Part shown: in pieces, positions 1 to 8,869 of the stretch | Position numbering within the stretch: the first letter of the stretch is position 1 | How the letters are laid out: each line of letters begins with the position of its first letter | DNA from: CAZYFH01 sp965249175 | GTDB lineage: Bacteria > Acidobacteriota > Vicinamibacteria > Vicinamibacterales > UBA8438 | NCBI GenBank assembly: GCA_965249175.1 | Contig: OZ252227.1 | Location: forward strand, 5,642,001-5,706,000 | Direction: 5' to 3' | DNA length: 64,000 nucleotides | Position numbers and translations under genes: made by a program | The notes under the pieces: model-generated | Databases searched by the model: none | Seen by the model: only the letters and a program-made list of their open reading frames with translations | What the model was told of the DNA's origin: nothing

Positions 1-1125
1 CCCGGCCCCGGCAGCGCCAAAACACTCGCCGCCGAGGCACGCGACCCCGCACGTGTCATCCGCCGCTTCGAGCAGGAACAGCGCAAGGCCGTGCGACGTG
101 ATGCCGTGGCGATTGCAGATCGCCGCGACGGAGGGAAAGACATAGAAGGTGCCGCCCGGCATGAGACACGAGATACCGTCAATTGTGTTGAGTCCGGTGA
201 CCAGGAGCTCGACCTTCCGGCGGAAATCGGCCATCCGTTCGTCACGTACCGCACCGTCGCCCTGCATGGCCGCGATACCGGCGAGTTGGGTAAATGGTGC
301 AACGCATGACAGCGCGGTGTTGACGAGCGTCCCGAGCACCGCGATGGTCGCCGGGCTGGAAGCGGCGAATCCGAGCCGCCATCCGCTCATGCTGAACGAC
401 TTGCTAAAGGTGTAGGCCCCGACGCACTGGTCGAGCATGCCGGGCTGGGCCAGGATCGAGTGATGCTGGCCTCGCCAGACCATCGCGTCATACGGCTCGT
501 CGCTGAAGACGGCGATGTTGCGGCCACGAATCAACGACGCGAGCCCCTCGAGATCGGCTTCGGTGGCGACCCCGCCGGTCGGGTTGTGCGGGCTGTTCAG
601 GAAGATCGCCTTCGGCCGCGCATCGTCGGCGATGAAACGGGCGACGTCGTCGAGATTGGGCCGGAACTCCTCCGACGCCCGGAGCCTCGAGACGCACATC
701 CGACCGCCGCGGCGTTGGATGTTCGCCGGATACGTCGGAAAGTGTGGGCCGAAGACGAGGACACCGTCTCCGGGGTCGACGAACGCCTCGCAGAAGAGCT
801 GCTCGAAGATCTTTGCGCCCGGCCCGACCACGATGTGGTCCGGCGTCGTGGCGAGCCCGTACTGGAGGTTGAGATAGGACGCCGCGGCGGACCTGAAGTC
901 TGGGAGACCGAGCGACGGAGCATAGTGCGTCTGCCCGTCGCGAATGGCACCGAGCCCGGCCTCGAGCCCCATCGGCGACGTCGGAAACGGGCTGTCGCCG
1001 ATCTCCAGCTCGATGACGTCCTTACCCGACGCCTTGAGCCGTTTCGCGACGGCGAGCACAGTGAACGCGGTCTCGCCCTCGACGTCGGACGCAAAGCGGG
1101 AGAGGCTGACTGCCATCGCCGTCAT
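1..1125 (-). CDS. Class I/II pyridoxal-phosphate aminotransferase (3' end beyond window)
   Basis: This is a fold-type I PLP aminotransferase that swaps an amino group between an amino acid and a 2-oxo acid in the cytoplasm. Reading the minus strand from ATG 1125 gives 375 uninterrupted codons to the window edge, so the C-terminus is missing. Visible hallmarks are LNSPHNPTGG (Asn about 181), SDEPYD (Asp209, pairs with the PLP ring nitrogen) and the Schiff-base lysine in SKSFSMSGWRLGF (Lys242). The start lies 5 nt beyond the stop of the E2 gene, so it is the third gene of an E1-E2-aminotransferase operon. A second ATG (1116) is possible. The substrate is not shown by the sequence; the context favours an amino acid whose 2-oxo acid feeds the neighbouring dehydrogenase (inference). 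Confidence 0.9.
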   Translation of the reverse strand, partial: MTAMAVSLSRFASDVEGETAFTVLAVAKRLKASGKDVIELEIGDSPFPTSPMGLEAGLGAIRDGQTHYAPSLGLPDFRSAAASYLNLQYGLATTPDHIVVGPGAKIFEQLFCEAFVDPGDGVLVFGPHFPTYPANIQRRGGRMCVSRLRASEEFRPNLDDVARFIADDARPKAIFLNSPHNPTGGVATEADLEGLASLIRGRNIAVFSDEPYDAMVWRGQHHSILAQPGMLDQCVGAYTFSKSFSMSGWRLGFAASSPATIAVLGTLVNTALSCVAPFTQLAGIAAMQGDGAVRDERMADFRRKVELLVTGLNTIDGISCLMPGGTFYVFPSVAAICNRHGITSHGLALFLLEAADDTCGVACLGGECFGAAGAG

Positions 1126-1130
1126 ACTCG

Positions 1131-2453
1131 TCACGCGAAGACGTCGTCCGGATGTTCCAGCAATCGGCGCAGCGCGCGCAAGAACTCCGCTCCGGTCGCG
1201 CCGTCAATCGCGCGGTGATCGGCCGACAACGTGAGTGTCATCATCATGCCGACGACCACCGTCCCGTCGTGGGCGACCGGGCGCGGCTCGACGACGCCGA
1301 CGCCAAGAATGCAGCTCTGCGGTGGATTCAGAATCGCGAACAGACTCGACACGCCGTACATCCCGAGGTTGGAGACCGTGAACGTGGCGCCGCTGTACTC
1401 AGCGGGGGCGAGGCGACCGCTCCGCGCCCGCTCGACCAGGTCCCGAAGCTCGGTCGCGATGGCGCGGAGCTGTTTGCCGCCGGCCGCGCGCACGACCGGC
1501 GCCACCAGACCGGTCGGCGTCGTCACGGCAACCGCGATGTCGGCGGTCTCGTAGACACGAACCGCCTCGCCGGTCCACGCCGAGTTCGCGAGCGGCACCT
1601 CCCCGAGGGCGAGTGCGATCGCGCGCACAATCACATCGGTGACAGTGAGCGGCTCGCCGGCGGCGGTGGCTTCGTCCCGCCGGGCGACCAGCCGGTCGAC
1701 GGCACAGTCCATCTCGAGATAGAAGTGAGGCACCGTCTGCTTCGCGCGGGCCATCCGCTCCGCAGTGACGCGGCGCATCGTCGAGAGCGGCCGGTCTTCG
1801 TGCGCAGCCTCGGATAGCTCCGGTCGCGGAAGCTGTCGGGCGCTGACCGCCGCAGTCGGTGCCGACGGGGCCTCGGGCCCACGGGCATTCCGTGCGGCGA
1901 GCACGCGCTCAACATCCACCTTGCCGACGCGCCCGTGGTCGCCGGACCCCTGTACGGCCGTCAGGTCGATGCCGGCAATAGCCGCCATGCGACGTGCGAG
2001 CGCCGTGGCGGGCACCGCAGCGGATCGCCCGGCGGCGGATACGACACGTGGCCGCGCCGGAAGCGGCGCGGAAGCCTCGGGTGGGTGCTTCGCGCCGGCG
2101 GGGGCCTCTGACGGCGTCGCGCTCAGCGCGCCGGCGGGGGCCTCTGACGGCGCCGCGCTCAGCGCGCCGTCCTGGTCCGTGTCTGTCGACCGCACCGCCT
2201 CTGGAGTCGACGCGCCCTCGCGCAGCACCGCAAGCACCGCGCCGACGGCGACATCCTCGGTGCCCGGGGCGACCCGAATGTCTTCGAGCACACCGGTGAC
2301 GGGCGCCTCGAGCTCGACGGTCGTCTTGTCGGTCTCGATCTCCGCGATGGGCTCACCGGCGGTGACCCGATCGCCGACCCGCTTGAGCCACGCGGTCACG
2401 GTGGCCGAGGTCATCGACTCGGCGAGCTCTGGTAGTCGGACTTCGATGGGCAT
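1131..2453 (-). CDS. Dihydrolipoamide acyltransferase (E2) of a 2-oxo acid dehydrogenase complex
   Basis: The 440-residue protein has the standard E2 layout: an N-terminal lipoyl domain with the lipoylated lysine in ETDKTTVELEAP (Lys43), a Pro/Ala-rich linker (about 85-145), an E3/E1-binding domain (about 147-186, ending GRVGKVDVERVL) and the catalytic domain (about 215-440) with the active-site motif HRAIDG (His413, Asp417). It transfers the acyl group from E1-bound ThDP via lipoyl-lysine to CoA. Its ATG follows directly after the E1 stop codon, which indicates translational coupling. HRAIDG differs slightly from the usual HRxxDG acetyl/branched-chain forms, so the acyl specificity cannot be read. 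No E3 (dihydrolipoamide dehydrogenase) gene is present nearby. Confidence 0.93.
   Translation of the reverse strand: MPIEVRLPELAESMTSATVTAWLKRVGDRVTAGEPIAEIETDKTTVELEAPVTGVLEDIRVAPGTEDVAVGAVLAVLREGASTPEAVRSTDTDQDGALSAAPSEAPAGALSATPSEAPAGAKHPPEASAPLPARPRVVSAAGRSAAVPATALARRMAAIAGIDLTAVQGSGDHGRVGKVDVERVLAARNARGPEAPSAPTAAVSARQLPRPELSEAAHEDRPLSTMRRVTAERMARAKQTVPHFYLEMDCAVDRLVARRDEATAAGEPLTVTDVIVRAIALALGEVPLANSAWTGEAVRVYETADIAVAVTTPTGLVAPVVRAAGGKQLRAIATELRDLVERARSGRLAPAEYSGATFTVSNLGMYGVSSLFAILNPPQSCILGVGVVEPRPVAHDGTVVVGMMMTLTLSADHRAIDGATGAEFLRALRRLLEHPDDVFA
2092..2163. repeat. 36-bp direct repeat, two units, in the E2 linker
   Basis: Two almost identical 36-nt units (period 36, one mismatch seen) encode the 12-residue repeat SEAPAGALSA(A/T)P in the flexible Pro/Ala linker after the lipoyl domain. 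Swinging-arm linkers tolerate such length changes. Confidence 0.75.
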
Positions 2454-4817
2454 TTAGTGGCCGACCAGGACCCGCGCAGCGGCGTCGAGGATCGCGTCGG
2501 CGTCGAGCCGATACTCGCGGTAGAGGTCAGGCACGTCGCCCGACTGACCGAATCGGTCGACACCCAGGGGCATGACGCGATGCCGACGGACCGACGCAAG
2601 CCACGACAGCGTGGACGGGTGCGCGTCGAGCACCGTCACCAGCCCGGCGTCGGTCGGCAGCACGCGGAGCAACTGCTCGACGTGCGAGACGGCGCCACCG
2701 GGGCCAGCGTAGAGACTCGCGGTCCACCCGCGGTACAAGCGATCGACCGAGGTGACGACGAGCAGGCCCGCGCCCGGGACATCCTCCAGCAGCTGCCGGT
2801 GGGCGTCGATTGCCTCCGGCAACACGGCGCCACTCGCCACCAGCGCGATCTCGGCGTCGTCGCGTGGGGCGACCAGCCAATACCCGCCCTCTGTGATCTC
2901 ACGGGCGAGCGCCGGCGTCATGTCGCGTGACGGCTGTGGCACCGGACGCGTCGACAGCCGCAGGTAGACGGCCCCGCCATCCTCGGCCTGCAGATGCTCG
3001 AAGCTCCACCGCGCGATCTCGCACAGCTCATCGGCATAGGTCGGCTCGAACGCCGTGAGTCCCGGCTGTCCGATGCCGATCAACGGCTCGTAGACGGATT
3101 GGTGCGCGCCGCCCTCCGATGCCAGCGACACCCCCGACGGCGTGCCGACGACGATGAAACGCGCATCCTGGTAGCAGGCATAGTTGAGCGCGTCGAGTCC
3201 GCGACTGATGAACGGGTCGTAGACGGTGCCGATCGGCAGGAGGCGTTCGCCGAACAGCGGGGCGCTCAGGCCAAGCGCGGCCAGGAGAATAAAGAGGTTG
3301 TTTTCCGCGATGCCCAGCTCGATGTGCTGCCCAGCGGTCGACACCTCCCAGTTGAGCGCCGACACGATCCGCTGGTCCTTGAACAGATCGCCTTGATGGC
3401 GGCGTCCGAAGATGTGGCGGCGGTTGAGCCAGGACCCAAGGCTCGTCGACACCGTCACGTCGGGCGATGCCGTGACGATGCGGTCGGCGAGCGTGGGATG
3501 ACGCCGCGCGATGTCCGACAGGAGACGGCCGAACGCGTCTTGCGTCGACAGGCGCTCACCGACCGGCGGCTCGAAGCGATCCGGTACGGCAACCGTCGAC
3601 GCGCGATGGCTGCGGACCGCGGTCTGCCCGAACGGCACTGCCTCGAGGAACGATTGGAGCTCGTCCGGCGGCACATCCAGGCCCACAAACGGTTCCCACT
3701 CCTCGCCCTCACCGATGTGCATCTGCTGCTTGAACCCCGCCATCTGTGCAGGGGTCATCAGACCGGCATGGTTGTCCTTGTGACCGGCGAACGGCAGCCC
3801 GTATCCCTTGATGGTGTATGCGATGAAGCAGGTCGGCGTGTCGTCGCCGACCGCATGGAACGCCTCGCTGACGGTTTCCATGTCGTGCCCGCCGAGGTTG
3901 GTCATGAGGCGGCCAAGCGCGGCGTCGTCGTGCTCATCGAGGAGCGCGCGAATCCCATGGGTGTCGCCGAGGTCACGCTCTAGCTCCGCGCGCCAGGCGG
4001 CACCGCCCTTGTAGGCGAGCGCGGAATACCGCGTGTTACCCGCCGAGTCGATCCAGTCGCGCAGCGCCTCCCCACCCGGCCGCTCGAACGCCGCTGCCAG
4101 GAGGCGACCGTATTTCAGCACCACGACGCGCCAGTCGAGATTGCGGAACACGCCTTCCAGCCGATCCGAGAAACGATCGACCATCACCGCATCGAGACTC
4201 TGGCGGTTGTAGTCAATGACCCACCAGACGTTGCGGACGTCGTGCTTCCACGACTCGACCAGCGCCTCGAAGACATTGCCCTCGTCGAACTCGGCGTCGC
4301 CCGCCAAGGCGATCATCCGACCCTGATCATGGTCCCGTTCCGGCCCGAACCCCTTCAGCCGCACGTAGTCCTGCACGAGCGCGGCGAAGCTGGTCATTGC
4401 CACCCCGAGCCCCACCGACCCCGTCGAGAAATCGACCTGGTCGGCGTCCTTGGTTCGCGACGGATACGACTGCGCGCCGCCAAAACCGCGGAACCGCGTG
4501 AGTTGATCCCGGCTCTGCCGGCCAAGCAGGTACTGGATGGCGTGATAGACGGGACTGGCGTGCGGCTTGACGGCGACCCGGTCCGCGGGCTGGAGCACGT
4601 CGAAGTAGAGCGCCGTCATCAGCGTTGCGACCGAGGTCGAGGACGCCTGGTGCCCGCCCACCTTCAGCCCGTCGCGCGACGGGCGCACATGGTTCGCGTG
4701 GTGAATCGTCCAGACCGCCAGCCAGAGCACTTTCTGCTCGAGGGCCCGGAGGTAGCGGAGCCGCGCGGCCGACGGCTCCGCGGATGCTGGCGTGGAGAGA
4801 CTCGAGCCTGTGGTCAT
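2454..4817 (-). CDS. Homodimeric-type 2-oxo acid (pyruvate) dehydrogenase E1, AceE/transketolase-like
   Basis: This 787-residue single-chain ThDP enzyme decarboxylates a 2-oxo acid and acylates the lipoyl arm of E2. The ThDP/Mg motif is GDAEFDEGN near residue 172, followed about 25-30 residues on by the Asn-containing YNRQSLD. HANHVRPSRDGLKVGGHQ near residue 45 matches the AceE/transketolase N-terminal region, and the C-terminal half is transketolase-like. It is somewhat shorter than E. coli AceE (about 887 residues). The stop abuts the E2 start codon. I see no strong Shine-Dalgarno at 4817. The divergent gene starts at 4952, so the operon promoter should lie in 4818-4951. The paired E2 and aminotransferase suggest amino-acid-derived 2-oxo acid use (inference); a plain pyruvate dehydrogenase is the alternative. 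Confidence 0.88.
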   Translation of the reverse strand: MTTGSSLSTPASAEPSAARLRYLRALEQKVLWLAVWTIHHANHVRPSRDGLKVGGHQASSTSVATLMTALYFDVLQPADRVAVKPHASPVYHAIQYLLGRQSRDQLTRFRGFGGAQSYPSRTKDADQVDFSTGSVGLGVAMTSFAALVQDYVRLKGFGPERDHDQGRMIALAGDAEFDEGNVFEALVESWKHDVRNVWWVIDYNRQSLDAVMVDRFSDRLEGVFRNLDWRVVVLKYGRLLAAAFERPGGEALRDWIDSAGNTRYSALAYKGGAAWRAELERDLGDTHGIRALLDEHDDAALGRLMTNLGGHDMETVSEAFHAVGDDTPTCFIAYTIKGYGLPFAGHKDNHAGLMTPAQMAGFKQQMHIGEGEEWEPFVGLDVPPDELQSFLEAVPFGQTAVRSHRASTVAVPDRFEPPVGERLSTQDAFGRLLSDIARRHPTLADRIVTASPDVTVSTSLGSWLNRRHIFGRRHQGDLFKDQRIVSALNWEVSTAGQHIELGIAENNLFILLAALGLSAPLFGERLLPIGTVYDPFISRGLDALNYACYQDARFIVVGTPSGVSLASEGGAHQSVYEPLIGIGQPGLTAFEPTYADELCEIARWSFEHLQAEDGGAVYLRLSTRPVPQPSRDMTPALAREITEGGYWLVAPRDDAEIALVASGAVLPEAIDAHRQLLEDVPGAGLLVVTSVDRLYRGWTASLYAGPGGAVSHVEQLLRVLPTDAGLVTVLDAHPSTLSWLASVRRHRVMPLGVDRFGQSGDVPDLYREYRLDADAILDAAARVLVGH

Positions 4818-4951
4818 CGGACGAAGGAGATGTCGCGCCGACAGATGCTACCAGGAAACGGCCACAGGGAAATCGCCCGTGGATCGGCTGGGGAGGTAGT
4901 AGGATGCGTGAGCATTCGCGGCGGACGACGCCGCTGTAAGGAGCTGACACC

Positions 4952-6022
4952 ATGCCGAGACACGACACCCGCCGGCTCGATCAGCTGACACGGCGAGAAG
5001 CGCTGGGTCTGCTCGGCACCGCGGCGTCTGCCAGCGTCGTCGCGGCCTGTGGGGGCACGGTCGCCGCGCAGCAGCGCTTTACCAGTGTCGAGCCGCCGGC
5101 GTTCACGGGCGGCGCCGTGATCCGCACGCTCCAGGGCGACTTGGACCCGGTCGACCTCACCGACGGCGCGACGCTCTTCCACGAGCATGTTGGCCGCGCG
5201 GACATCGACCTCGCTGTCGAGGAGCTTCGAGCCTGCGCCTTCGACGGGCTGGGCTGCATCGTCGACGCAGCGACCGGGCGTCGATCCACGGAGCAGGTGG
5301 AGCACCTGAATGCGATCGCCGGACGCACGGACGTGCGGATCGTGATGGCCGGCGGATACTTCGAGGACATCGGCTTTGCGAACTACCCGGTGCGGGTCGC
5401 GGAGATGTCCGTGGACGAACTGGTCGAGGAGCTTGTCGCGGACGCTGCCGCCCAGCGTTGGGGGGCGTTCGGCGAGATCGCGTCGTCGCTCGAGATGCGG
5501 CCGGACGAACGGAAAGTGCATACGGCCGTTGCGCGTGCGCACCTCCGCACGGGGATTCCGATTTTCACCCACACCCCCCACGAGAGCTGCCCGAGCTGCG
5601 CGATGGCGCAGATGGATGTGATCGAGGGTGAAGGCGTCGACCTGCGCCACGTGGTCATCGGCCACATGGCGACGATCAAGCCGGAGCACGACCCGCTCGC
5701 GACGCACACCGCGGTTGCTCGGCGCGGCGCGTTCATCGGCCTCGATACACTCGGCCACGAGATGGGCCGGTCCGACATCCCGGCGACAGACAAGGTCCGG
5801 ATGGTCCAGGACCTCCTCGACGCTGGACTCGACGATCACATCCTCCTGTCGTCCGACCAGGGCAACGTCCGACAGTTCAAGCGAAACTACGGACACGGAT
5901 GGGCGTCGGTGCTGATGCAGTTCGTCCCGAAGCTCCGGTTCGCCGGCGTGCCCGACCGGACCATCAACAAGATCCTCGTCGATAACCCGCGTCGGTTCCT
6001 CGCGTTCGTCCCCAAGGTGTAG
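4952..6022 (+). CDS. Phosphotriesterase-family metal-dependent hydrolase, Tat lipoprotein
   Basis: The 356-residue protein begins with a twin-arginine signal (LTRREALGLLG, residues 12-22) followed by VVAAC (Cys33), so it should be exported folded and may be lipid-anchored. The amidohydrolase TIM-barrel ligands are visible: HEH (His77, His79), the bridging position in FGEIASS (Glu175), His207 in FTHTPHE, His233/His238 in HVVIGHM, and Asp in LSSDQG (about 297). The bridging carboxylate is Glu, as in E. coli PHP, instead of the carbamylated Lys of true phosphotriesterase. The natural substrate is unknown; lactones or esters are likelier than organophosphates (inference from the family). It is transcribed divergently from the E1 operon. 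Confidence 0.88.
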   Translation: MPRHDTRRLDQLTRREALGLLGTAASASVVAACGGTVAAQQRFTSVEPPAFTGGAVIRTLQGDLDPVDLTDGATLFHEHVGRADIDLAVEELRACAFDGLGCIVDAATGRRSTEQVEHLNAIAGRTDVRIVMAGGYFEDIGFANYPVRVAEMSVDELVEELVADAAAQRWGAFGEIASSLEMRPDERKVHTAVARAHLRTGIPIFTHTPHESCPSCAMAQMDVIEGEGVDLRHVVIGHMATIKPEHDPLATHTAVARRGAFIGLDTLGHEMGRSDIPATDKVRMVQDLLDAGLDDHILLSSDQGNVRQFKRNYGHGWASVLMQFVPKLRFAGVPDRTINKILVDNPRRFLAFVPKV

Positions 6023-6104
6023 CCACCAGTACCGAACCCACGTCGATCAACGAGGATGGTACGGAGGCCACCGTGGCCTACACGTGAGGTGGGCGACTGC
6101 GCGC

Positions 6105-7439
6105 CTACGGTTCGACGACCGCCTGGTAGACGAGGTTGCGCGAGATCCCCTGCACGTGCGCTGCCGCGGGTCCGAGGTGCTGGATCATGCCGACAAAGGT
6201 CAGATCCGTCACCGGATCAATCCAGAACCAGGTGCCGGCCGCGCCGCCCCAGTAGTAGACGCCCTTGGGATACGGCTCGCCAGTGGCGGCCGGGTCGAGG
6301 GCGATGGCGAAATCGAGACCAAACCCCTGCCCCGGCATCGACGACCAGTGGCCGGCCCCGCCCGCCACCATCGTCCGCCGCGCTTCATCGGTCACGTAGT
6401 TCGTCTGCATCAGTTCGACCGTGCGCGGCGAGAGCAGCCTGACCCCATCCAGCTCGCCACCGTTGAGCATCATCTGCGCGAACCGCAGGTAGTCGTCCGC
6501 GGTGCCCCAGAGCCCGCCGCCACCCGACGGCCCGGCCGGCATCGACGTCCGGGTCGGGCCCATGTCCGTTTTCGCGAGACCGCCGTCCTCGCCGTCTCGG
6601 TAAATCCCTGCGACACGGTCCAGCTTCGCCTCGGGCACGTAGAACGCGGTGTCGACCATGCCGAGCGGCTCGAAGATGCGCTCCTCGAGAAACTCGGCGA
6701 ACGGCTGGCCGGACAGCTGCTCGATCAGATACCCCTGCACGTCGACGCCAACGCTGTAGAACCAGCGCGTGCCCGGCTGCGCCAGAAGCGGCAGGTTCGA
6801 GAGCTTGTCGATCATCGACCCGAGCGTCGCGTCGGCGTTCAGCACGCCGTGCTCGCGATAGAGCCGGTCAACGTGGTTCGACGCACCCAGGCCATAGCCG
6901 AGGCCACCGGTGTGCGACATCAGCTCGGCCATCGTCATCGACCGATCGGCGTCCTCGAGCCTGGGAGATCCGTCGGCGCGGTCGCCGACGTGCACTTTCA
7001 GGTTGGCGAACCCCGGGATGTACTTCGAGACCGGCTCGCCGAGCCTGAACTTGCCCTCTTCATGCAGCATCATCATCGCGACGCCGGTAATCGGCTTCGT
7101 CATGGAGTAGATGCGGAAGATCGTGTCACGCGCCATCGGGGTGCCGGCGGACACGTCCTGCTTGCCCACTGCGTCGACGAACACGACCTTGCCGTGCCGC
7201 GCGAGCATGGTCACGACGCCAGCCAGCTTGCCCGCGTCGACCAGCCGCTGCATACCGGCGTCGAGCCGTTCGAGGCGTTCCGCCGAGACGCCGACCTCCG
7301 ACGGGGAGGCCGTCTCGAGGTCGGCCGCCCTCGCGGCCGCCAACGGCTCGACCGGGAAGACCCCCGTTCCGAGCGCAACCGCCGCCACCACCGCCACGAC
7401 GAGCGGCACACACCGCCAGCGCATCACCAGTCCTCGCAC
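6105..7439 (-). CDS. Secreted beta-lactamase-fold serine hydrolase (tandem copy 3)
   Basis: This 444-residue class C beta-lactamase / esterase EstB-type protein has an N-terminal signal peptide. The nucleophile motif SxxK is SMTK in FRIYSMTKPITG, the Tyr motif is in WFYSVGVDVQGY, and the C-terminal motif region is WGGAAGTWFWIDP. Substrates of this family range from esters to D-amino-acid peptides and cannot be assigned. The start is GTG at 7439 with GAGAGG upstream, as in both paralogues; ATG 7424, with GAGGA upstream, is an alternative. It is the last of three tandem same-strand paralogues (10174 to 6105) with gaps of 45 and 80 nt. Confidence 0.9.
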   Translation of the reverse strand: MRGLVMRWRCVPLVVAVVAAVALGTGVFPVEPLAAARAADLETASPSEVGVSAERLERLDAGMQRLVDAGKLAGVVTMLARHGKVVFVDAVGKQDVSAGTPMARDTIFRIYSMTKPITGVAMMMLHEEGKFRLGEPVSKYIPGFANLKVHVGDRADGSPRLEDADRSMTMAELMSHTGGLGYGLGASNHVDRLYREHGVLNADATLGSMIDKLSNLPLLAQPGTRWFYSVGVDVQGYLIEQLSGQPFAEFLEERIFEPLGMVDTAFYVPEAKLDRVAGIYRDGEDGGLAKTDMGPTRTSMPAGPSGGGGLWGTADDYLRFAQMMLNGGELDGVRLLSPRTVELMQTNYVTDEARRTMVAGGAGHWSSMPGQGFGLDFAIALDPAATGEPYPKGVYYWGGAAGTWFWIDPVTDLTFVGMIQHLGPAAAHVQGISRNLVYQAVVEP

Positions 7440-7484
7440 GATCGCACCTCTCTCACTGTCCCGACGGAAGCCATACCGTTCTGA

Positions 7485-8789
7485 CTACTCCACAACCGCC
7501 TGATAGACCAGATTGCGCGACAACCCCTGCACTTCCTGGACCGAGGCGCCGAGGTGCTGAATCATACCGACGAACGTCAGGTCAGTGACCGGATCGATCC
7601 AGAACCAAGTGCCCGCCGCGCCACCCCAGAAATACGACCCTGTCGCGTACGGCTCGCGCGCGGCGGCCGGGTCGTGCACGACCGCGAAATCGAGACCGAA
7701 CCCGGTCCCCGCGCGCATCGTCGGGAGCGCTTCGGCTGACAGATAGTTGGTCCGCATCATCTCGACCGTCCGCGGCGCCAGCAACCGGACGCCGTCCAGC
7801 TCGCCGCCGTTGAGCAGCATCTGCGTGAACCGCAGATAGTCGTCGGCCGTGCCCCAGAGCCCGCCGCCGCCGGACGGCCCGGCCGGCATTGACGTCCGGG
7901 TCCGGCCCATGTCGGCTTCCTGGAGATGACTGTTCTCATCGGCGCCGTAGATGAGCGCCACCCGATTGAGCTTGTTCTCCGGCACGTAGAACGCGGTGTC
8001 GACCATGCCGAGCGGGTCGAAGACACGCGCCTGTAGGAACTCAGCGAAGGGCGTCCCGGACAACTGTTCCACCAGATAGCCCTGCACGTCGACGCCGATG
8101 CTGTAGTACCAGCGCGTACCCGGCTGCGCCAGGAGCGGCAAGCCCGACAGCTTGTCGATCATCGTTTCGAGCGACGCGTCCGCGTTCAGGACGCCGTGCT
8201 CACGGTACAGGCGGTCGACGTGGTTCGCTGCGCCGAGGCCATAGCCCAGGCCGCCCGAGTGCGACATCAGCTCGGCCATCGTCATGGAGCGGTTTGCATC
8301 CTCGAGCTTGGGCGATCCGCCGGCCGTGTCGCCCGCGTGGACCTTCAGGCCGGCGAACCCGGGGATGTACTTCGACACCGGGTCGTTGAGCCTGAACGCG
8401 CCCTCTTCATAGAGCATCATCAGCGCGACGCCCGTGATGGGCTTCGACATCGAGTAGATGCGGAAGATCGAGTCACGCGTCATCGGGACACCGGTCTCCA
8501 CGTTCTGCTTGCCGACCACGTCGGCGAACACGAGCTTCCCGTGACGCGCCAGCAGCGTCACGACGCCGGCGAGCTTGCCCTCATCGACCATCCGTTGCAT
8601 GCCGGCATCGAGCCGCTCCAGCCGCTCCGCCGAGATGCCCACCTCGGCCGGGTCGACCGTTTCGAGGTCGAGGACGGCCGCGCGCTCCGCCGCGACCGGT
8701 TCGATGGAAGCGGTGCCAGCCCACGCGACTGCGGCTGCCAACGCAACGACCACCGGCGCATACCGCCAGAGTTTCAGATTCGAACGCAC
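7485..8789 (-). CDS. Secreted beta-lactamase-fold serine hydrolase (tandem copy 2)
   Basis: The 434-residue paralogue is very similar to its downstream neighbour throughout: signal peptide, SxxK nucleophile in FRIYSMSKPITG, Tyr motif in WYYSIGVDVQGY, and WGGAAGTWFWIDPVTD near the C-terminus. The GTG start at 8789 has AGAGAGGT a few bases upstream. The match to the downstream copy extends over nearly the whole length, including signal-peptide style and start context, which points to a recent tandem duplication. It probably acts in the periplasm or outside the cell; the substrate is unknown. Confidence 0.9.
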   Translation of the reverse strand: MRSNLKLWRYAPVVVALAAAVAWAGTASIEPVAAERAAVLDLETVDPAEVGISAERLERLDAGMQRMVDEGKLAGVVTLLARHGKLVFADVVGKQNVETGVPMTRDSIFRIYSMSKPITGVALMMLYEEGAFRLNDPVSKYIPGFAGLKVHAGDTAGGSPKLEDANRSMTMAELMSHSGGLGYGLGAANHVDRLYREHGVLNADASLETMIDKLSGLPLLAQPGTRWYYSIGVDVQGYLVEQLSGTPFAEFLQARVFDPLGMVDTAFYVPENKLNRVALIYGADENSHLQEADMGRTRTSMPAGPSGGGGLWGTADDYLRFTQMLLNGGELDGVRLLAPRTVEMMRTNYLSAEALPTMRAGTGFGLDFAVVHDPAAAREPYATGSYFWGGAAGTWFWIDPVTDLTFVGMIQHLGASVQEVQGLSRNLVYQAVVE

Positions 8790-8869
8790 GTGGTCACCTC
8801 TCTGTCCTCGAGTCCCGTGTTGAGCTGGTCCTGTCTTCCCTGTCCCTAGGAGCCCGTCGCCTCGCCACC

